A stretch of 64,000 nucleotides of DNA. Origin: Dyadobacter fanqingshengii (GTDB lineage: Bacteria > Bacteroidota > Bacteroidia > Cytophagales > Spirosomataceae). Where the stretch lies: NCBI RefSeq assembly GCF_023822005.2, contig NZ_CP098806.1, positions 372,001-436,000 of the forward strand. Direction: 5' to 3'. Made by a program: the position numbers and the translations under genes. Positions within the stretch are counted from its first letter, which is position 1. Every line of letters starts with the position of its first letter. The notes below the pieces were generated by a model. It worked only from the letters and a program-made list of their open reading frames with translations. It was not told the DNA's origin and did not search any database. Positions 17,515 to 25,131 of the stretch are shown here, piece by piece.

Positions 17515-17919
17515 TTATTTTTCAATGTTGGAGTTCATCTCCAAAACATTGTCCCAGTTTTCCTCGTTAGCCTCTACAAATTGCTTGCGGTCGGCATTGG
17601 CTGCATATTGTGCTGCTCCCTCTTTCGTTCTGAATGTCAGGTAATGGATCACATCGAACTGATTTTCACTTCCTTCCAATTTCTGAACATGGCCTGCTGA
17701 ATAAGCCACTACATCTTTCACTGCGTTTTTCATCGAAGCGAAATCGCGCAAATGTTTTTCAACGTCTTCATTGGTTGTTCCTGACTTGAACTTGATACAA
17801 ACCACGCGCTGAATTTCGGCTAGTTTGTGAGGAACATAAGCGCCGTAAATGACAAGCATAAAAACGCACAATGCAAAGACTGGTATTAAATATCCTAATG
17901 TTTTATTTCTGGTTCTCAT
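17515..17919 (-). CDS. Dabb-domain (stress-responsive A/B barrel) protein with N-terminal anchor
   Basis: 134 residues. A single hydrophobic segment (about 9-27, LIPVFALCVFMLVIYGAYV) anchors or exports the protein. The remainder is a ferredoxin-like Dabb domain that starts RVVCIKFKSGTTNEDVEKHL and ends with a beta-strand containing FDVIHYLTFRTKEGAAQY. Dabb proteins are small dimers with mixed or unknown roles, and this one should be periplasmic. It ends against the ung terminator. Confidence 0.78.
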   Translation of the reverse strand: MRTRNKTLGYLIPVFALCVFMLVIYGAYVPHKLAEIQRVVCIKFKSGTTNEDVEKHLRDFASMKNAVKDVVAYSAGHVQKLEGSENQFDVIHYLTFRTKEGAAQYAANADRKQFVEANEENWDNVLEMNSNIEK

Positions 17920-18258
17920 TATTTCAAAATCTGATAATCATTCTAAATTTTCTTATACAAAGATAAAGCATTAATTATTAATTGCATTATTTATATATAA
18001 AATATAACTTATATTGATTTTATCGGCATTAGCGAAAGAAATGCTAATAGTGTTGGAAAAACTCAAAATAAAATTTGGTGTATGGTTTGGGGCTGTGAAG
18101 TGTAATTTGTGTTAACCAGCATTGTAAAATGCGATGTTACACCACATTTTTATTTGTGGTTTAAAAATCTAGTTTTCAAATGCAGGTTACCGTTACTTTT
18201 TTTTGCAAAAGCCGTATAAACAGGTTGAAGGGTATAAAAACGACCCTCAAAACATTAT
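17920..18258. other. AT-rich divergent intergenic region without a gene
   Basis: About 340 bp between divergent genes. On the minus strand TATCTTTG (17965-17958) fits a -7 element for the Dabb gene but no convincing -33 TTG lies at the right distance. On the plus side, runs of T and A precede the nuclease gene and no clear promoter is visible. No open reading frame of convincing composition and no RNA-like hairpin was seen. Confidence 0.5.
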
Positions 18259-19293
18259 ATGGATGTAAAATCTGGCGGGAATAAAAAATTGTTAGAAAAA
18301 AACGCCTTTTTAAGACAACCGCAGCTGAACTCATGCCTGTTTATCTGCATACTTCTCACCTTAACCTCTATTAATCCACATTGGGGGTTCTGGGCACACA
18401 AGCGAATTAACCGGCTGGCCGTGTTTCGCCTGCCGCCGGAAATGCAAGTTTTTTATAAAAAGAACATTGACTTCATCACGGAAAACGCCGTTAACCCGGA
18501 TCAGCGTCGATATGCTGTGGTAGGAGAGGCAGAGCGGCATTACATTGATCTTGATGTGTACGGGGACAGCGCTTTGAAGGTCTTACCAAAATTCTGGAAC
18601 GAGGCTATTCGGCGGATCGGAGAAGACAGTTTGCGCAAGCATGGGATTGTCCCCTGGTACATTCAAACCGGTGCTTACCAGTTAACGGAGGCATTTAAAG
18701 AAAAAGATGCGCGAAAAATCCTGAGAATTTCGGCAGACCTCGGACATTACATTGCCGACGCACATGTGCCCCTGCATACAACCCGGAATTACAATGGACA
18801 ATTAACGGGTCAGGAAGGTATTCATGGTTTCTGGGAATCGCGGCTGCCAGAATTATTCGCTGAGAATTACGACCTATGGATAGGTCAGGCAATGTATCAG
18901 GACAATGTTGCTAGTGTAGCATGGCAAACCGTGGCAGATTCGCATGCCGCAACAGATTCGGTGTTTTTGTTTGAAAAACAGCTAAGCGCTTCATTCCCAA
19001 CCGACAAAAAATTCAGCTACGAACTTCGCAACAATGTGCTTACCCGAACTTATTCACTGGAATTCTCAACCAAATATCATGAAATGCTAAACCATCAGGT
19101 CGAGCGGAGGATGAAGGCTTCTGTTAAAATGGTGGGTGATATCTGGTTCACCTGCTGGATCAATGCTGGGCAGCCGGACCTGAGCACGCTGAAAGATTTT
19201 TCTTTGCAGGAAAGTGATCAGCAGGATCAGCAGGCCGAAAGCCAGTCATGGATCAAACGTCTTTTCCAAATCAGACCGGAAAGCGAAGATTAG
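18259..19293 (+). CDS. Zinc-dependent phospholipase C / S1-P1 nuclease-family protein
   Basis: 344 residues. A hydrophobic leader (about 24-40) is followed by WGFWAHKRIN. This has the W1-x4-H6 spacing in which the N-terminal Trp of mature S1/P1 enzymes ligates zinc (here W42 and H47). Further ligands appear in ERHYIDLDVYG and in LGHYIADAHVPLHTTRN, and IHGFWE is also typical. The trinuclear zinc site therefore looks complete. Known members cleave single-stranded nucleic acid or phospholipids, and the substrate cannot be told here. It is probably periplasmic or secreted. Its stop codon overlaps that of the convergent DinB gene. Confidence 0.85.
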   Translation: MDVKSGGNKKLLEKNAFLRQPQLNSCLFICILLTLTSINPHWGFWAHKRINRLAVFRLPPEMQVFYKKNIDFITENAVNPDQRRYAVVGEAERHYIDLDVYGDSALKVLPKFWNEAIRRIGEDSLRKHGIVPWYIQTGAYQLTEAFKEKDARKILRISADLGHYIADAHVPLHTTRNYNGQLTGQEGIHGFWESRLPELFAENYDLWIGQAMYQDNVASVAWQTVADSHAATDSVFLFEKQLSASFPTDKKFSYELRNNVLTRTYSLEFSTKYHEMLNHQVERRMKASVKMVGDIWFTCWINAGQPDLSTLKDFSLQESDQQDQQAESQSWIKRLFQIRPESED

Positions 19294-19808
19294 ATGCTTT
19301 GTTCAAGAATGCGGGCCGTTACCAACAACTGGCCCGTGTGCCGCTGTGTATGCTCTGCCGCGTGAAACAGCAAGCCCAGGTGTGTGGACGGCAACATAGC
19401 ACGGCCTACATAACGGATTTGTGTAAGTGTCTCCTTATCCGTATGTTTCAACTGCATTAGCGCAATCATGATTTGCTTGTTGAATGTTTCCAGCAACTCT
19501 GAAACATCAGATTCTGCGGAGGATGGCTTTCCCTCAGATTTCAAATAAGCAAGCTGATTTTCGCTCAGCGATTCTGCTCTGGCGTAAGTGAAAAGGCGGT
19601 CGAGAACGCCGGTAAGGTGTTGTAAATGAAAGCCTACGGATGCAACATGGGCGGGGCGTTCCCATAATAACGTGCCGGGGAAGTTTCTTAGCTGTGCATT
19701 GATTTCCTCTTGTGCCTGCAAAAGCGCGTGCGCAACAGGCTGCAAGTAATCTGAGATTTCAGGTAGCGGCCCTCTTAGCCACACTTCGGGTTTCGGTTGA
19801 TTTTGCAT
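19290..19808 (-). CDS. DinB-family (four-helix metal-binding) protein
   Basis: 172 residues from ATG 19808. A start at 19961 would run back through the terminator and into the helicase gene and is rejected. The DinB fold is indicated by PAHVASVGFHLQHLTGVLDRL (first metal-binding His region) and LLFHAAEHTQRHTGQLL (HxxxH). DinB/YfiT proteins often use a His triad and act as thiol-dependent transferases or are of unknown function. It ends convergently with the nuclease gene (stops overlap by 4 bp). Confidence 0.82.
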   Translation of the reverse strand: MQNQPKPEVWLRGPLPEISDYLQPVAHALLQAQEEINAQLRNFPGTLLWERPAHVASVGFHLQHLTGVLDRLFTYARAESLSENQLAYLKSEGKPSSAESDVSELLETFNKQIMIALMQLKHTDKETLTQIRYVGRAMLPSTHLGLLFHAAEHTQRHTGQLLVTARILEQSI

Positions 19809-19822
19809 CACGAAAAGTAACA

Positions 19823-19854
19823 AAAAAAGGGACCTTTTTACAAGTCCCTTTTTT
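19823..19854. terminator. Strong hairpin terminator after the DEAD-box helicase gene
   Basis: Perfect 11-bp stem AAAAAAGGGAC/GTCCCTTTTTT with a 10-nt loop. It is usable on both strands. It closes the helicase transcript on the minus strand and separates it from the DinB gene. Confidence 0.88.
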
Positions 19855-19869
19855 ATCTGCTTCAATAAC

Positions 19870-21648
19870 TTATTTAGCGATATCAATTTGTACAGGCTTA
19901 CCTTTAATGGTGTTGCCGTCCATAGCACGCAAAACCGCACGGGCGTCACGCTCAGGAACATCTACAAATGTGAATTTGTCATAAATATCAATGGCTCCGA
20001 TCGTTTTGCCCGGAATGTTCGCTTCGCCAGCAATGGCTCCAACGATATCTTTTGGCAAAATATGATCTTTACGGCCAAGGCTTAGGAATAAGCGGGTCAT
20101 GCCAGCTTCCGGCGTTGCCGAACGTTTAGACTCGTCGCGGGTGCCTTCAAATCTCGGACGTGACTCGCCGCGTGCAGCTGGTGCATAACGATCGTTTCCG
20201 CGTGGTGCGCTTTCTCTGCGATCTCCAAAACGGCTTCCACCGGTCGATGGACGACGTTCGAACCTGTCACTTCCGCCTTCCCTGCGTCCGTCACGTTCGC
20301 CGCGTCTTTCTTCCCATGCCAGGTTAGAATCCGCATATTCGTTTTTCTGAACGCCCATGATTTGCTTCGCCATTGCGCCTACAACTTGCTCCGTAGAGTA
20401 ACCTGCGTGCTGCAACATTTCAAGCACATCGCCGAAAAGCTCCTGATCGTCGCCTTCTTTGATAGATGCAGAAATGCTTTCAACGAAACGTGCCTTACGC
20501 ACACCTACGATATCTTCGTAAGAAGGAATTACTCCTTTTTCAATTTTTACTTTGGTAAAACCTTCAATGGTTTTCAAACGATATTTTTCATCACGGGCAA
20601 CCAGTGAGAATGCTTTTCCGGACAAACCGGCACGACCTGTACGGCCGATACGGTGTACGTAATATTCTTCGTCCAAAGGGATATCGAAGTTGATCACGCC
20701 ATCCAGTCCGCTTACGTCAATTCCACGTGCTGCAACGTCGGTAGCCACAAGAATGGTTGTTACACCCGCCTTGAACTTGCTCATTACATTGCTACGCTGC
20801 TGCTGGCGCAAATCGCCGTGAATTCCTTCCGAAGCATAACCTCTCAATTGAAGATCTTCAACGATTTCGTCTACTTTTCTTTTGGTATTACAAAAAACAA
20901 GCAGCGATTTCAAATGATGCATATCAATCAAGCGCGTCATTACTTCAACCTTCGCTTGTGGCTTCACTTCAAAATAAACTTGCTCAATGTTAACATTAGT
21001 CAATTCATTACGAACCACTTTGATCAGAATAGGATCAGTCTGGAAACGTTTTGTAATGGACATAATTGGTTTCGACATTGTTGCCGAGAACAGGATCGTC
21101 TGACGGTCAGAGGGCATATCTGCCAAAATGCTTTCGATGTCCTCGCGGAAACCCATATCAAGCATTTCATCTGCCTCGTCAAGCACCATCATGCGCACCT
21201 CGTCAAATTTCAACGTTTTGCGTTCCATATGGTCCATTACACGACCAGGCGTTCCTACAACAATATGAACGCCTTTTTTAAGCGAGCGGATCTGACGGTC
21301 GATAGAATCACCACCGTAGATTGCTTCAATTCTAAGGCCTTTAATATATTTAGCCAAACGGCCAATTTCTTCTGAAACCTGCACCGCCAATTCGCGGGTA
21401 GGGCAAAGCACCAATGCCTGAACAGCATTGCTGGATACGTCAATTCTTTCTAGTACAGGGATACCAAAGGCGGCTGTTTTACCAGTTCCCGTTTGGGCTT
21501 GTCCAATCACGTCGGATCCCTGCATTACGGCCGGAATTCCTTGTGCTTGAATGGGTGAGGGTTTAGTAAAACCCATTTCAGTAAGGGCTTTAAGAATGTT
21601 TTCTGAGAGACCAAGCTCTTCAAAAGTTTCGAAATTTTCAGTAGTCAT
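19870..21648 (-). CDS. deaD: DEAD-box ATP-dependent RNA helicase (DeaD/CsdA type)
   Basis: 592 residues with all helicase motifs: Q motif upstream of AQTGTGKTAAFG (I), PTRELAVQV (Ia), TPGRVMD (Ib), LDEADEMLDMGF (II), FSATMSKP (III), LLVFCNTKRK (IV), ATDVAARGID (V) and HRIGRTGR (VI). A disordered Arg/Gly/Glu-rich linker (about 440-520) leads to a DbpA-type RNA-binding domain (about 520-590, RLFLSLGRKD...GAIDIYDKFTFVDV). It unwinds structured RNA in ribosome assembly and mRNA decay; deaD orthologues are often cold-induced. The transcript probably has a leader of some 335 nt with hairpins, which suggests post-transcriptional control. Confidence 0.95.
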   Translation of the reverse strand: MTTENFETFEELGLSENILKALTEMGFTKPSPIQAQGIPAVMQGSDVIGQAQTGTGKTAAFGIPVLERIDVSSNAVQALVLCPTRELAVQVSEEIGRLAKYIKGLRIEAIYGGDSIDRQIRSLKKGVHIVVGTPGRVMDHMERKTLKFDEVRMMVLDEADEMLDMGFREDIESILADMPSDRQTILFSATMSKPIMSITKRFQTDPILIKVVRNELTNVNIEQVYFEVKPQAKVEVMTRLIDMHHLKSLLVFCNTKRKVDEIVEDLQLRGYASEGIHGDLRQQQRSNVMSKFKAGVTTILVATDVAARGIDVSGLDGVINFDIPLDEEYYVHRIGRTGRAGLSGKAFSLVARDEKYRLKTIEGFTKVKIEKGVIPSYEDIVGVRKARFVESISASIKEGDDQELFGDVLEMLQHAGYSTEQVVGAMAKQIMGVQKNEYADSNLAWEERRGERDGRREGGSDRFERRPSTGGSRFGDRRESAPRGNDRYAPAARGESRPRFEGTRDESKRSATPEAGMTRLFLSLGRKDHILPKDIVGAIAGEANIPGKTIGAIDIYDKFTFVDVPERDARAVLRAMDGNTIKGKPVQIDIAK

Positions 21649-21984
21649 TATATTTATTTTTGTATTAATTCTTGGGTATAAAAATGATAGTCAACTTGTT
21701 ACGGCTATTTGAATGCTGCTGCGGGTCGCCGTAACAGAAAACGTATCGTAGATCAGCAGGCTCGATGGATTATTGTCAGAAACAACAAAATTGTCCCGTA
21801 ACCAAAATTCAAAGCCAAATTGTAAACTAATTCAAAAGGGGATTGCGCAAAGCCCACCACAAACCATCCGTGGGGTCCTGCATGAGAACGGTAGTGCCAA
21901 CCAGGCGAATTTTAAGGTTGGTAGCGAATCTAAAAGTGCTAAACCGTGTAAGAAGCAGAGAAACGAACGGATGTTCGTTCAAAT
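21649..21984 (-). promoter_or_regulatory. Long structured 5' leader of the DEAD-box helicase mRNA
   Basis: The stretch between helicase and alanine dehydrogenase holds no proper gene. The best promoter starts RNA near 21984, which gives a leader of about 335 nt. In transcript order it holds a 5' hairpin (21979-21962), a CCAACC/GGTTGG stem (about 21921-21897), a CCAC/GTGG stem just after it, and an 8-bp GTTACGGC/GCCGTAAC stem (21735-21698) near the start codon. Known deaD genes are autoregulated through long leaders, so a regulatory leader is plausible here. I do not recognise a named riboswitch or Rfam family. Confidence 0.5.
21827..21883 (-). CDS. Possible 18-residue leader peptide with Trp-Trp
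   Basis: Inside the helicase leader an ATG opens a frame that reads MQDPTDGLWWALRNPLLN and then TAG. A tandem Trp is uncommon in an 18-residue chance frame. There is no Shine-Dalgarno sequence and the frame overlaps the CCAC/GTGG stem, so it may instead be non-coding structure. It is reported as a candidate only. Confidence 0.2.
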   Translation of the reverse strand: MQDPTDGLWWALRNPLLN

Positions 21985-21990
21985 TTTATG

Positions 21991-22020
21991 CAAAAGTAAG
22001 GAAATGTTTCGAAATAACAA
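21991..22020 (-). promoter_or_regulatory. Bacteroidota-type promoter of the helicase transcript
   Basis: On the minus strand TTG (22020-22018), a 19-nt spacer and TACTTTTG (21998-21991) match the -33/-7 consensus. It lies about 340 bp upstream of the helicase ATG and just past the alanine dehydrogenase terminator. Confidence 0.55.
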
Positions 22021-22061
22021 TATCAGTGTGAAAATAATTGTAATATTTCGTGAAATGAAAA

Positions 22062-22089
22062 ACCTGACCAGCTTTGCAGCCAGCCAGGT
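22062..22089 (-). terminator. Intrinsic terminator of alanine dehydrogenase gene
   Basis: On the minus strand an 11-bp stem (ACCTGGCTGGC against GCTGGTCAGGT, three G-U pairs) with a TGCAAA loop, followed by TTTTTC. It lies about 18 bp after the stop. Confidence 0.75.
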
Positions 22090-22106
22090 CATATTAGCTA
22101 GGTTTG

Positions 22107-23222
22107 TTATTGAAATACTTCGTTTACGTCGGTGTACGGAAGGTTCCAGGCATCTGAGACGCCTTTAAAAACCACTTTTCCGTTCACTACATTGAGTCCT
22201 TTGCGTAGCTCTTCATTGGTAGCGCAAGCACCTTTCCAGCCGTTATTTGCCAGGTTAAGCGCATAAGGCAATGTTGCATTTGTCAAAGCAAGGGTAGAAG
22301 TGTAGGGCACTGCGCCGGGCATGTTGGCCACGCAATAATGCACCACGCCGTCCACTTCGTAAATAGGATCTTCGTGGGTTGTCGCTTTGGAAGTTTCGAA
22401 ACATCCGCCCTGGTCGATGGCAACGTCGACCATGACTGTGCCGGGTTTCATTAATTTAAGCATATCGCGTGTGATCAAAGAAGGTGCTTTTGCTCCCGGG
22501 ATCAGCACGCCGCCAATGATGAGGTTTGTGCTTTTGATCAGCTCGCGAATGTTGTATTCGTTGGACATGACCGTATCCACATTCGCCGGCATAATGTCTT
22601 CCAGATATCTTAATCTCGGCAAGCTGATATCCACGATTGTTACATTGGCACCCAGGCCAGCGGCCATTTTAGCAGCCTGTGTTCCTACAATCCCTCCGCC
22701 CAGCACGAGCACGTTGGCCGGCTTAACACCCGCAACGCCTCCTAAAAGAATCCCGAAACCGCCCATTGGTTTTTCGAGATATTTGGCACCTTCCTGAATC
22801 GCCATTCTGCCCGCAACTTCGCTCATTGGAACGAGCAATGGCAAGCTTCTGTCTGTTTTTTCAACTGTTTCGTAGGCAAGACAAACTGCCTTGCGCTCGA
22901 TCATAGCGTGCGTTAACGGTTCGGAAGATGCAAAGTGGAAGTATGTGAATAGTAGTTGGTTCTCTTTGATAAGGCCATACTCGGTTGCGATCGGCTCTTT
23001 TACTTTAATGATCATTTCGGCGATGGCATACACTTCCTCGATTGTGGCAAGGATCACGGCGCCGGCTTCGGCATATAGTTCGTCGCTGAAACCGCTGCCT
23101 TTACCTGCTTCCACCTGCACATATACTGTGTGTCCGTGCTTGCGAAATTCGGTTACTCCGGCGGGCGTTACGGCTACACGGTTTTCATTGTTTTTAATTT
23201 CTTTGGGAACACCAATGATCAT
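22107..23222 (-). CDS. ald: Alanine dehydrogenase
   Basis: 371 residues, full length. The N-terminus IIGVPKEIKNNENRVAVTPAGV is the family signature. FTYFHFAS holds the substrate-binding His and the NAD site is VLVLGGGIVGTQAAKMA (about 168-184), with catalytic Asp in VDVAIDQGG. It interconverts L-alanine and pyruvate plus ammonia using NAD. It is divergent from an Lrp/AsnC regulator about 160 bp away, a common arrangement in which the regulator controls ald. Confidence 0.95.
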   Translation of the reverse strand: MIIGVPKEIKNNENRVAVTPAGVTEFRKHGHTVYVQVEAGKGSGFSDELYAEAGAVILATIEEVYAIAEMIIKVKEPIATEYGLIKENQLLFTYFHFASSEPLTHAMIERKAVCLAYETVEKTDRSLPLLVPMSEVAGRMAIQEGAKYLEKPMGGFGILLGGVAGVKPANVLVLGGGIVGTQAAKMAAGLGANVTIVDISLPRLRYLEDIMPANVDTVMSNEYNIRELIKSTNLIIGGVLIPGAKAPSLITRDMLKLMKPGTVMVDVAIDQGGCFETSKATTHEDPIYEVDGVVHYCVANMPGAVPYTSTLALTNATLPYALNLANNGWKGACATNEELRKGLNVVNGKVVFKGVSDAWNLPYTDVNEVFQ

Positions 23223-23269
23223 TGGACAGTCAGTTTTATAGTGTAGGCACTGGAATTTATTGCAGTTGA

Positions 23270-23277
23270 CAAAAGTA
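23270..23277 (-). promoter_or_regulatory. Possible -7 element for ald
   Basis: TACTTTTG on the minus strand, about 50 bp before the ald ATG. It matches TAnnTTTG but I find no TTG at the right distance upstream. An activator such as the adjacent Lrp protein could compensate. This is inference. Confidence 0.3.
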
Positions 23278-23383
23278 CTTTTTGTAGAAAAAAGATGCTA
23301 TCTCTGGCCAAAAGGACAGGAAAAAAAACTATTTTTGATACTAATTGTAAGAAAATATTCGGCGATATTCTTTCACACGGTGA

Positions 23384-23866
23384 ATGAGCGATAAAAAATA
23401 CTTTATGCAACCCGACCTGACGGATCGTAAAATAATGGAATTGCTGCAAGCTGATTCCCAATTGACAATCAAGGAGATAGCGAGCAGGATTAATTTGTCG
23501 GTGACGCCGGTCCACGAGCGGATCCGCAAACTGGAAAAGGAGGGGATCATCGATAAATATGTTTGTCTGCTCAACCGGCGTAAACTAGGAAAAGCGCTCG
23601 TGGTTTACTGCAATGTAACTTTGGACAAACAGCGGAAAGAGAGCTTCGAGGATTTCAACCAGGCCATTGTGAAAATGAGCGAGGTGCTCGAATGTTCGGT
23701 GGTTTCCGGCAACTTCGATTATATGCTGAAAGTGATCGTGGAAGATGCGGAAGCCTACAATCAATTTTACCAGCACAAACTTTCTGCCCTGAAAAGTGTG
23801 TTACACATCAGCAGTTATTTCGTAATTTCCGAAATCAAGTACACGACGGGAATCGCCGTGGTGTAG
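23384..23866 (+). CDS. Lrp/AsnC-family transcriptional regulator
   Basis: 160 residues. The N-terminal winged helix-turn-helix (about 10-60) contains LLQADSQLTIKEIASRINLSVTPVHERIRKLEKEGII. The C-terminal RAM ligand-binding domain (about 75-155) ends with YFVISEIKYTTGI. Lrp proteins form octamers that sense amino acids. Its position divergent from ald suggests alanine or a related amino acid as effector and ald as target. Confidence 0.9.
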   Translation: MSDKKYFMQPDLTDRKIMELLQADSQLTIKEIASRINLSVTPVHERIRKLEKEGIIDKYVCLLNRRKLGKALVVYCNVTLDKQRKESFEDFNQAIVKMSEVLECSVVSGNFDYMLKVIVEDAEAYNQFYQHKLSALKSVLHISSYFVISEIKYTTGIAVV

Positions 23867-23943
23867 ATAGGCTGCAACATTGTTTTTTGATTTTCCTGAT
23901 TACCAGGCGGCTAGCATCTGCTAATTGCCCAAAGCCATAAATA

Positions 23944-24966
23944 ATGAATAAAAATTTTAAAGATGGCCTGAACCTGATGTCCAAGGTTACACCCAAACGG
24001 GCATGGAATGCCATCCAGATATTGAGCAGCTATTTTTATTCAAAAGCAACGGGTAACCCGGTCCATTGGGGAATGCCGATCGCTATTTCATTTGAACCCA
24101 CCACTTCCTGTAATTTAAGATGCCCCGAATGTCCAAGCGGCTTGCGCTCATTCACCCGTCCGACTGGAATGATGGAGGAGAAATTGTATAAAAAGACCAT
24201 TGATGAACTTGCCGACACACTATTATATCTGATTTTTTACTTTCAGGGAGAGCCTTATCTGCACCCAAAATTCTTTGAACTCGTGCAATATGCGCATGAC
24301 AAAGGCATTTACACAGCCACGTCAACCAACGCACATTATCTGACGGACGAAAAAGCGAAGAAAACGGTTGAGTCCGGTTTGGATCGTTTGATCATTTCCA
24401 TTGATGGCACCACGCAGGATGTTTACCAGCAATATCGCATTGGCGGAAATCTGGAAAAGGTTTTGGAAGGAACGCGCAACATTATCAAGTGGAAAAAAGA
24501 ATTGAAATCTGCTACGCCGCACGTGATTTTCCAGTTTTTGGTGGTGAAGCCCAATGAACATCAGATTGAAGATGTTAAAAGGCTAGCCGAAGAAATGGGT
24601 GTGGATGAAGTGGGATTGAAAACGGCGCAGATCTACGATTACGAAGAAGGCTCGGACTTGATCCCGACCATTGAAAAATACTCGCGTTACGAAAAAGCCG
24701 AAAGCGGCCGCTATTCGATTAAAAACAAATTTGTGGACCATTGCTGGAAAATGTGGCATTCTTGTGTCATTACCTGGGACGGCGCTGTGGTGCCTTGCTG
24801 CTTCGATAAAGATGCGGAATATCAGCTCGGCGATATGAAGCGCGAAACCTTCCGTCAGCTTTGGAAAGGTAAAAAGTATAGTGATTTCCGGGCATCGCTG
24901 ATTCGCTCCCGTTCCGAGATCGAAATGTGCAAAAACTGCACCGAAGGAACGCAGGTCTGGGCGTGA
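23944..24966 (+). CDS. Radical SAM protein with SPASM domain
   Basis: 340 residues. The radical SAM cluster is C56-x3-C60-x2-C63 in SCNLRCPECPSG. YLIFYFQGEPYLHP is the conserved GEP motif, and LIISIDG comes later. The C-terminal SPASM region carries at least six cysteines, among them CVITWDGAVVPCCFD and EMCKNC, enough for auxiliary Fe-S clusters. Such enzymes mature peptides or modify carbohydrates and other small molecules. No precursor-peptide gene or partner is adjacent, so the substrate is unknown. A 77-bp gap from the Lrp gene shows no obvious signal. Confidence 0.88.
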   Translation: MNKNFKDGLNLMSKVTPKRAWNAIQILSSYFYSKATGNPVHWGMPIAISFEPTTSCNLRCPECPSGLRSFTRPTGMMEEKLYKKTIDELADTLLYLIFYFQGEPYLHPKFFELVQYAHDKGIYTATSTNAHYLTDEKAKKTVESGLDRLIISIDGTTQDVYQQYRIGGNLEKVLEGTRNIIKWKKELKSATPHVIFQFLVVKPNEHQIEDVKRLAEEMGVDEVGLKTAQIYDYEEGSDLIPTIEKYSRYEKAESGRYSIKNKFVDHCWKMWHSCVITWDGAVVPCCFDKDAEYQLGDMKRETFRQLWKGKKYSDFRASLIRSRSEIEMCKNCTEGTQVWA

Positions 24967-25018
24967 AACACTTCTCAAAATTGGCTTGTTTTTATTTTTA
25001 ATTAAATAATAATCTGAA

Positions 25019-25045
25019 ATAAGTAATTAACATTCAGTTACTTAT
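25019..25045. repeat. Inverted repeat upstream of parA
   Basis: ATAAGTAA and TTACTTAT, perfect 8-bp arms with an 11-nt spacer, about 90 bp before parA. It may be an operator. No function is assigned. Confidence 0.4.
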
Positions 25046-25131
25046 ATGATTTATTTGAAACTCCGTGGAACATTTTTTGGTGAATTGCCCCGAATAATAG
25101 AAATTTGACCTTGGGTAACTCAAATGAATAC

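Noticed and set aside
19809..19961. Extended N-terminus for the DinB protein
   Set aside because: It would cross the helicase terminator and part of the helicase gene. The conserved sequence begins near 19808.
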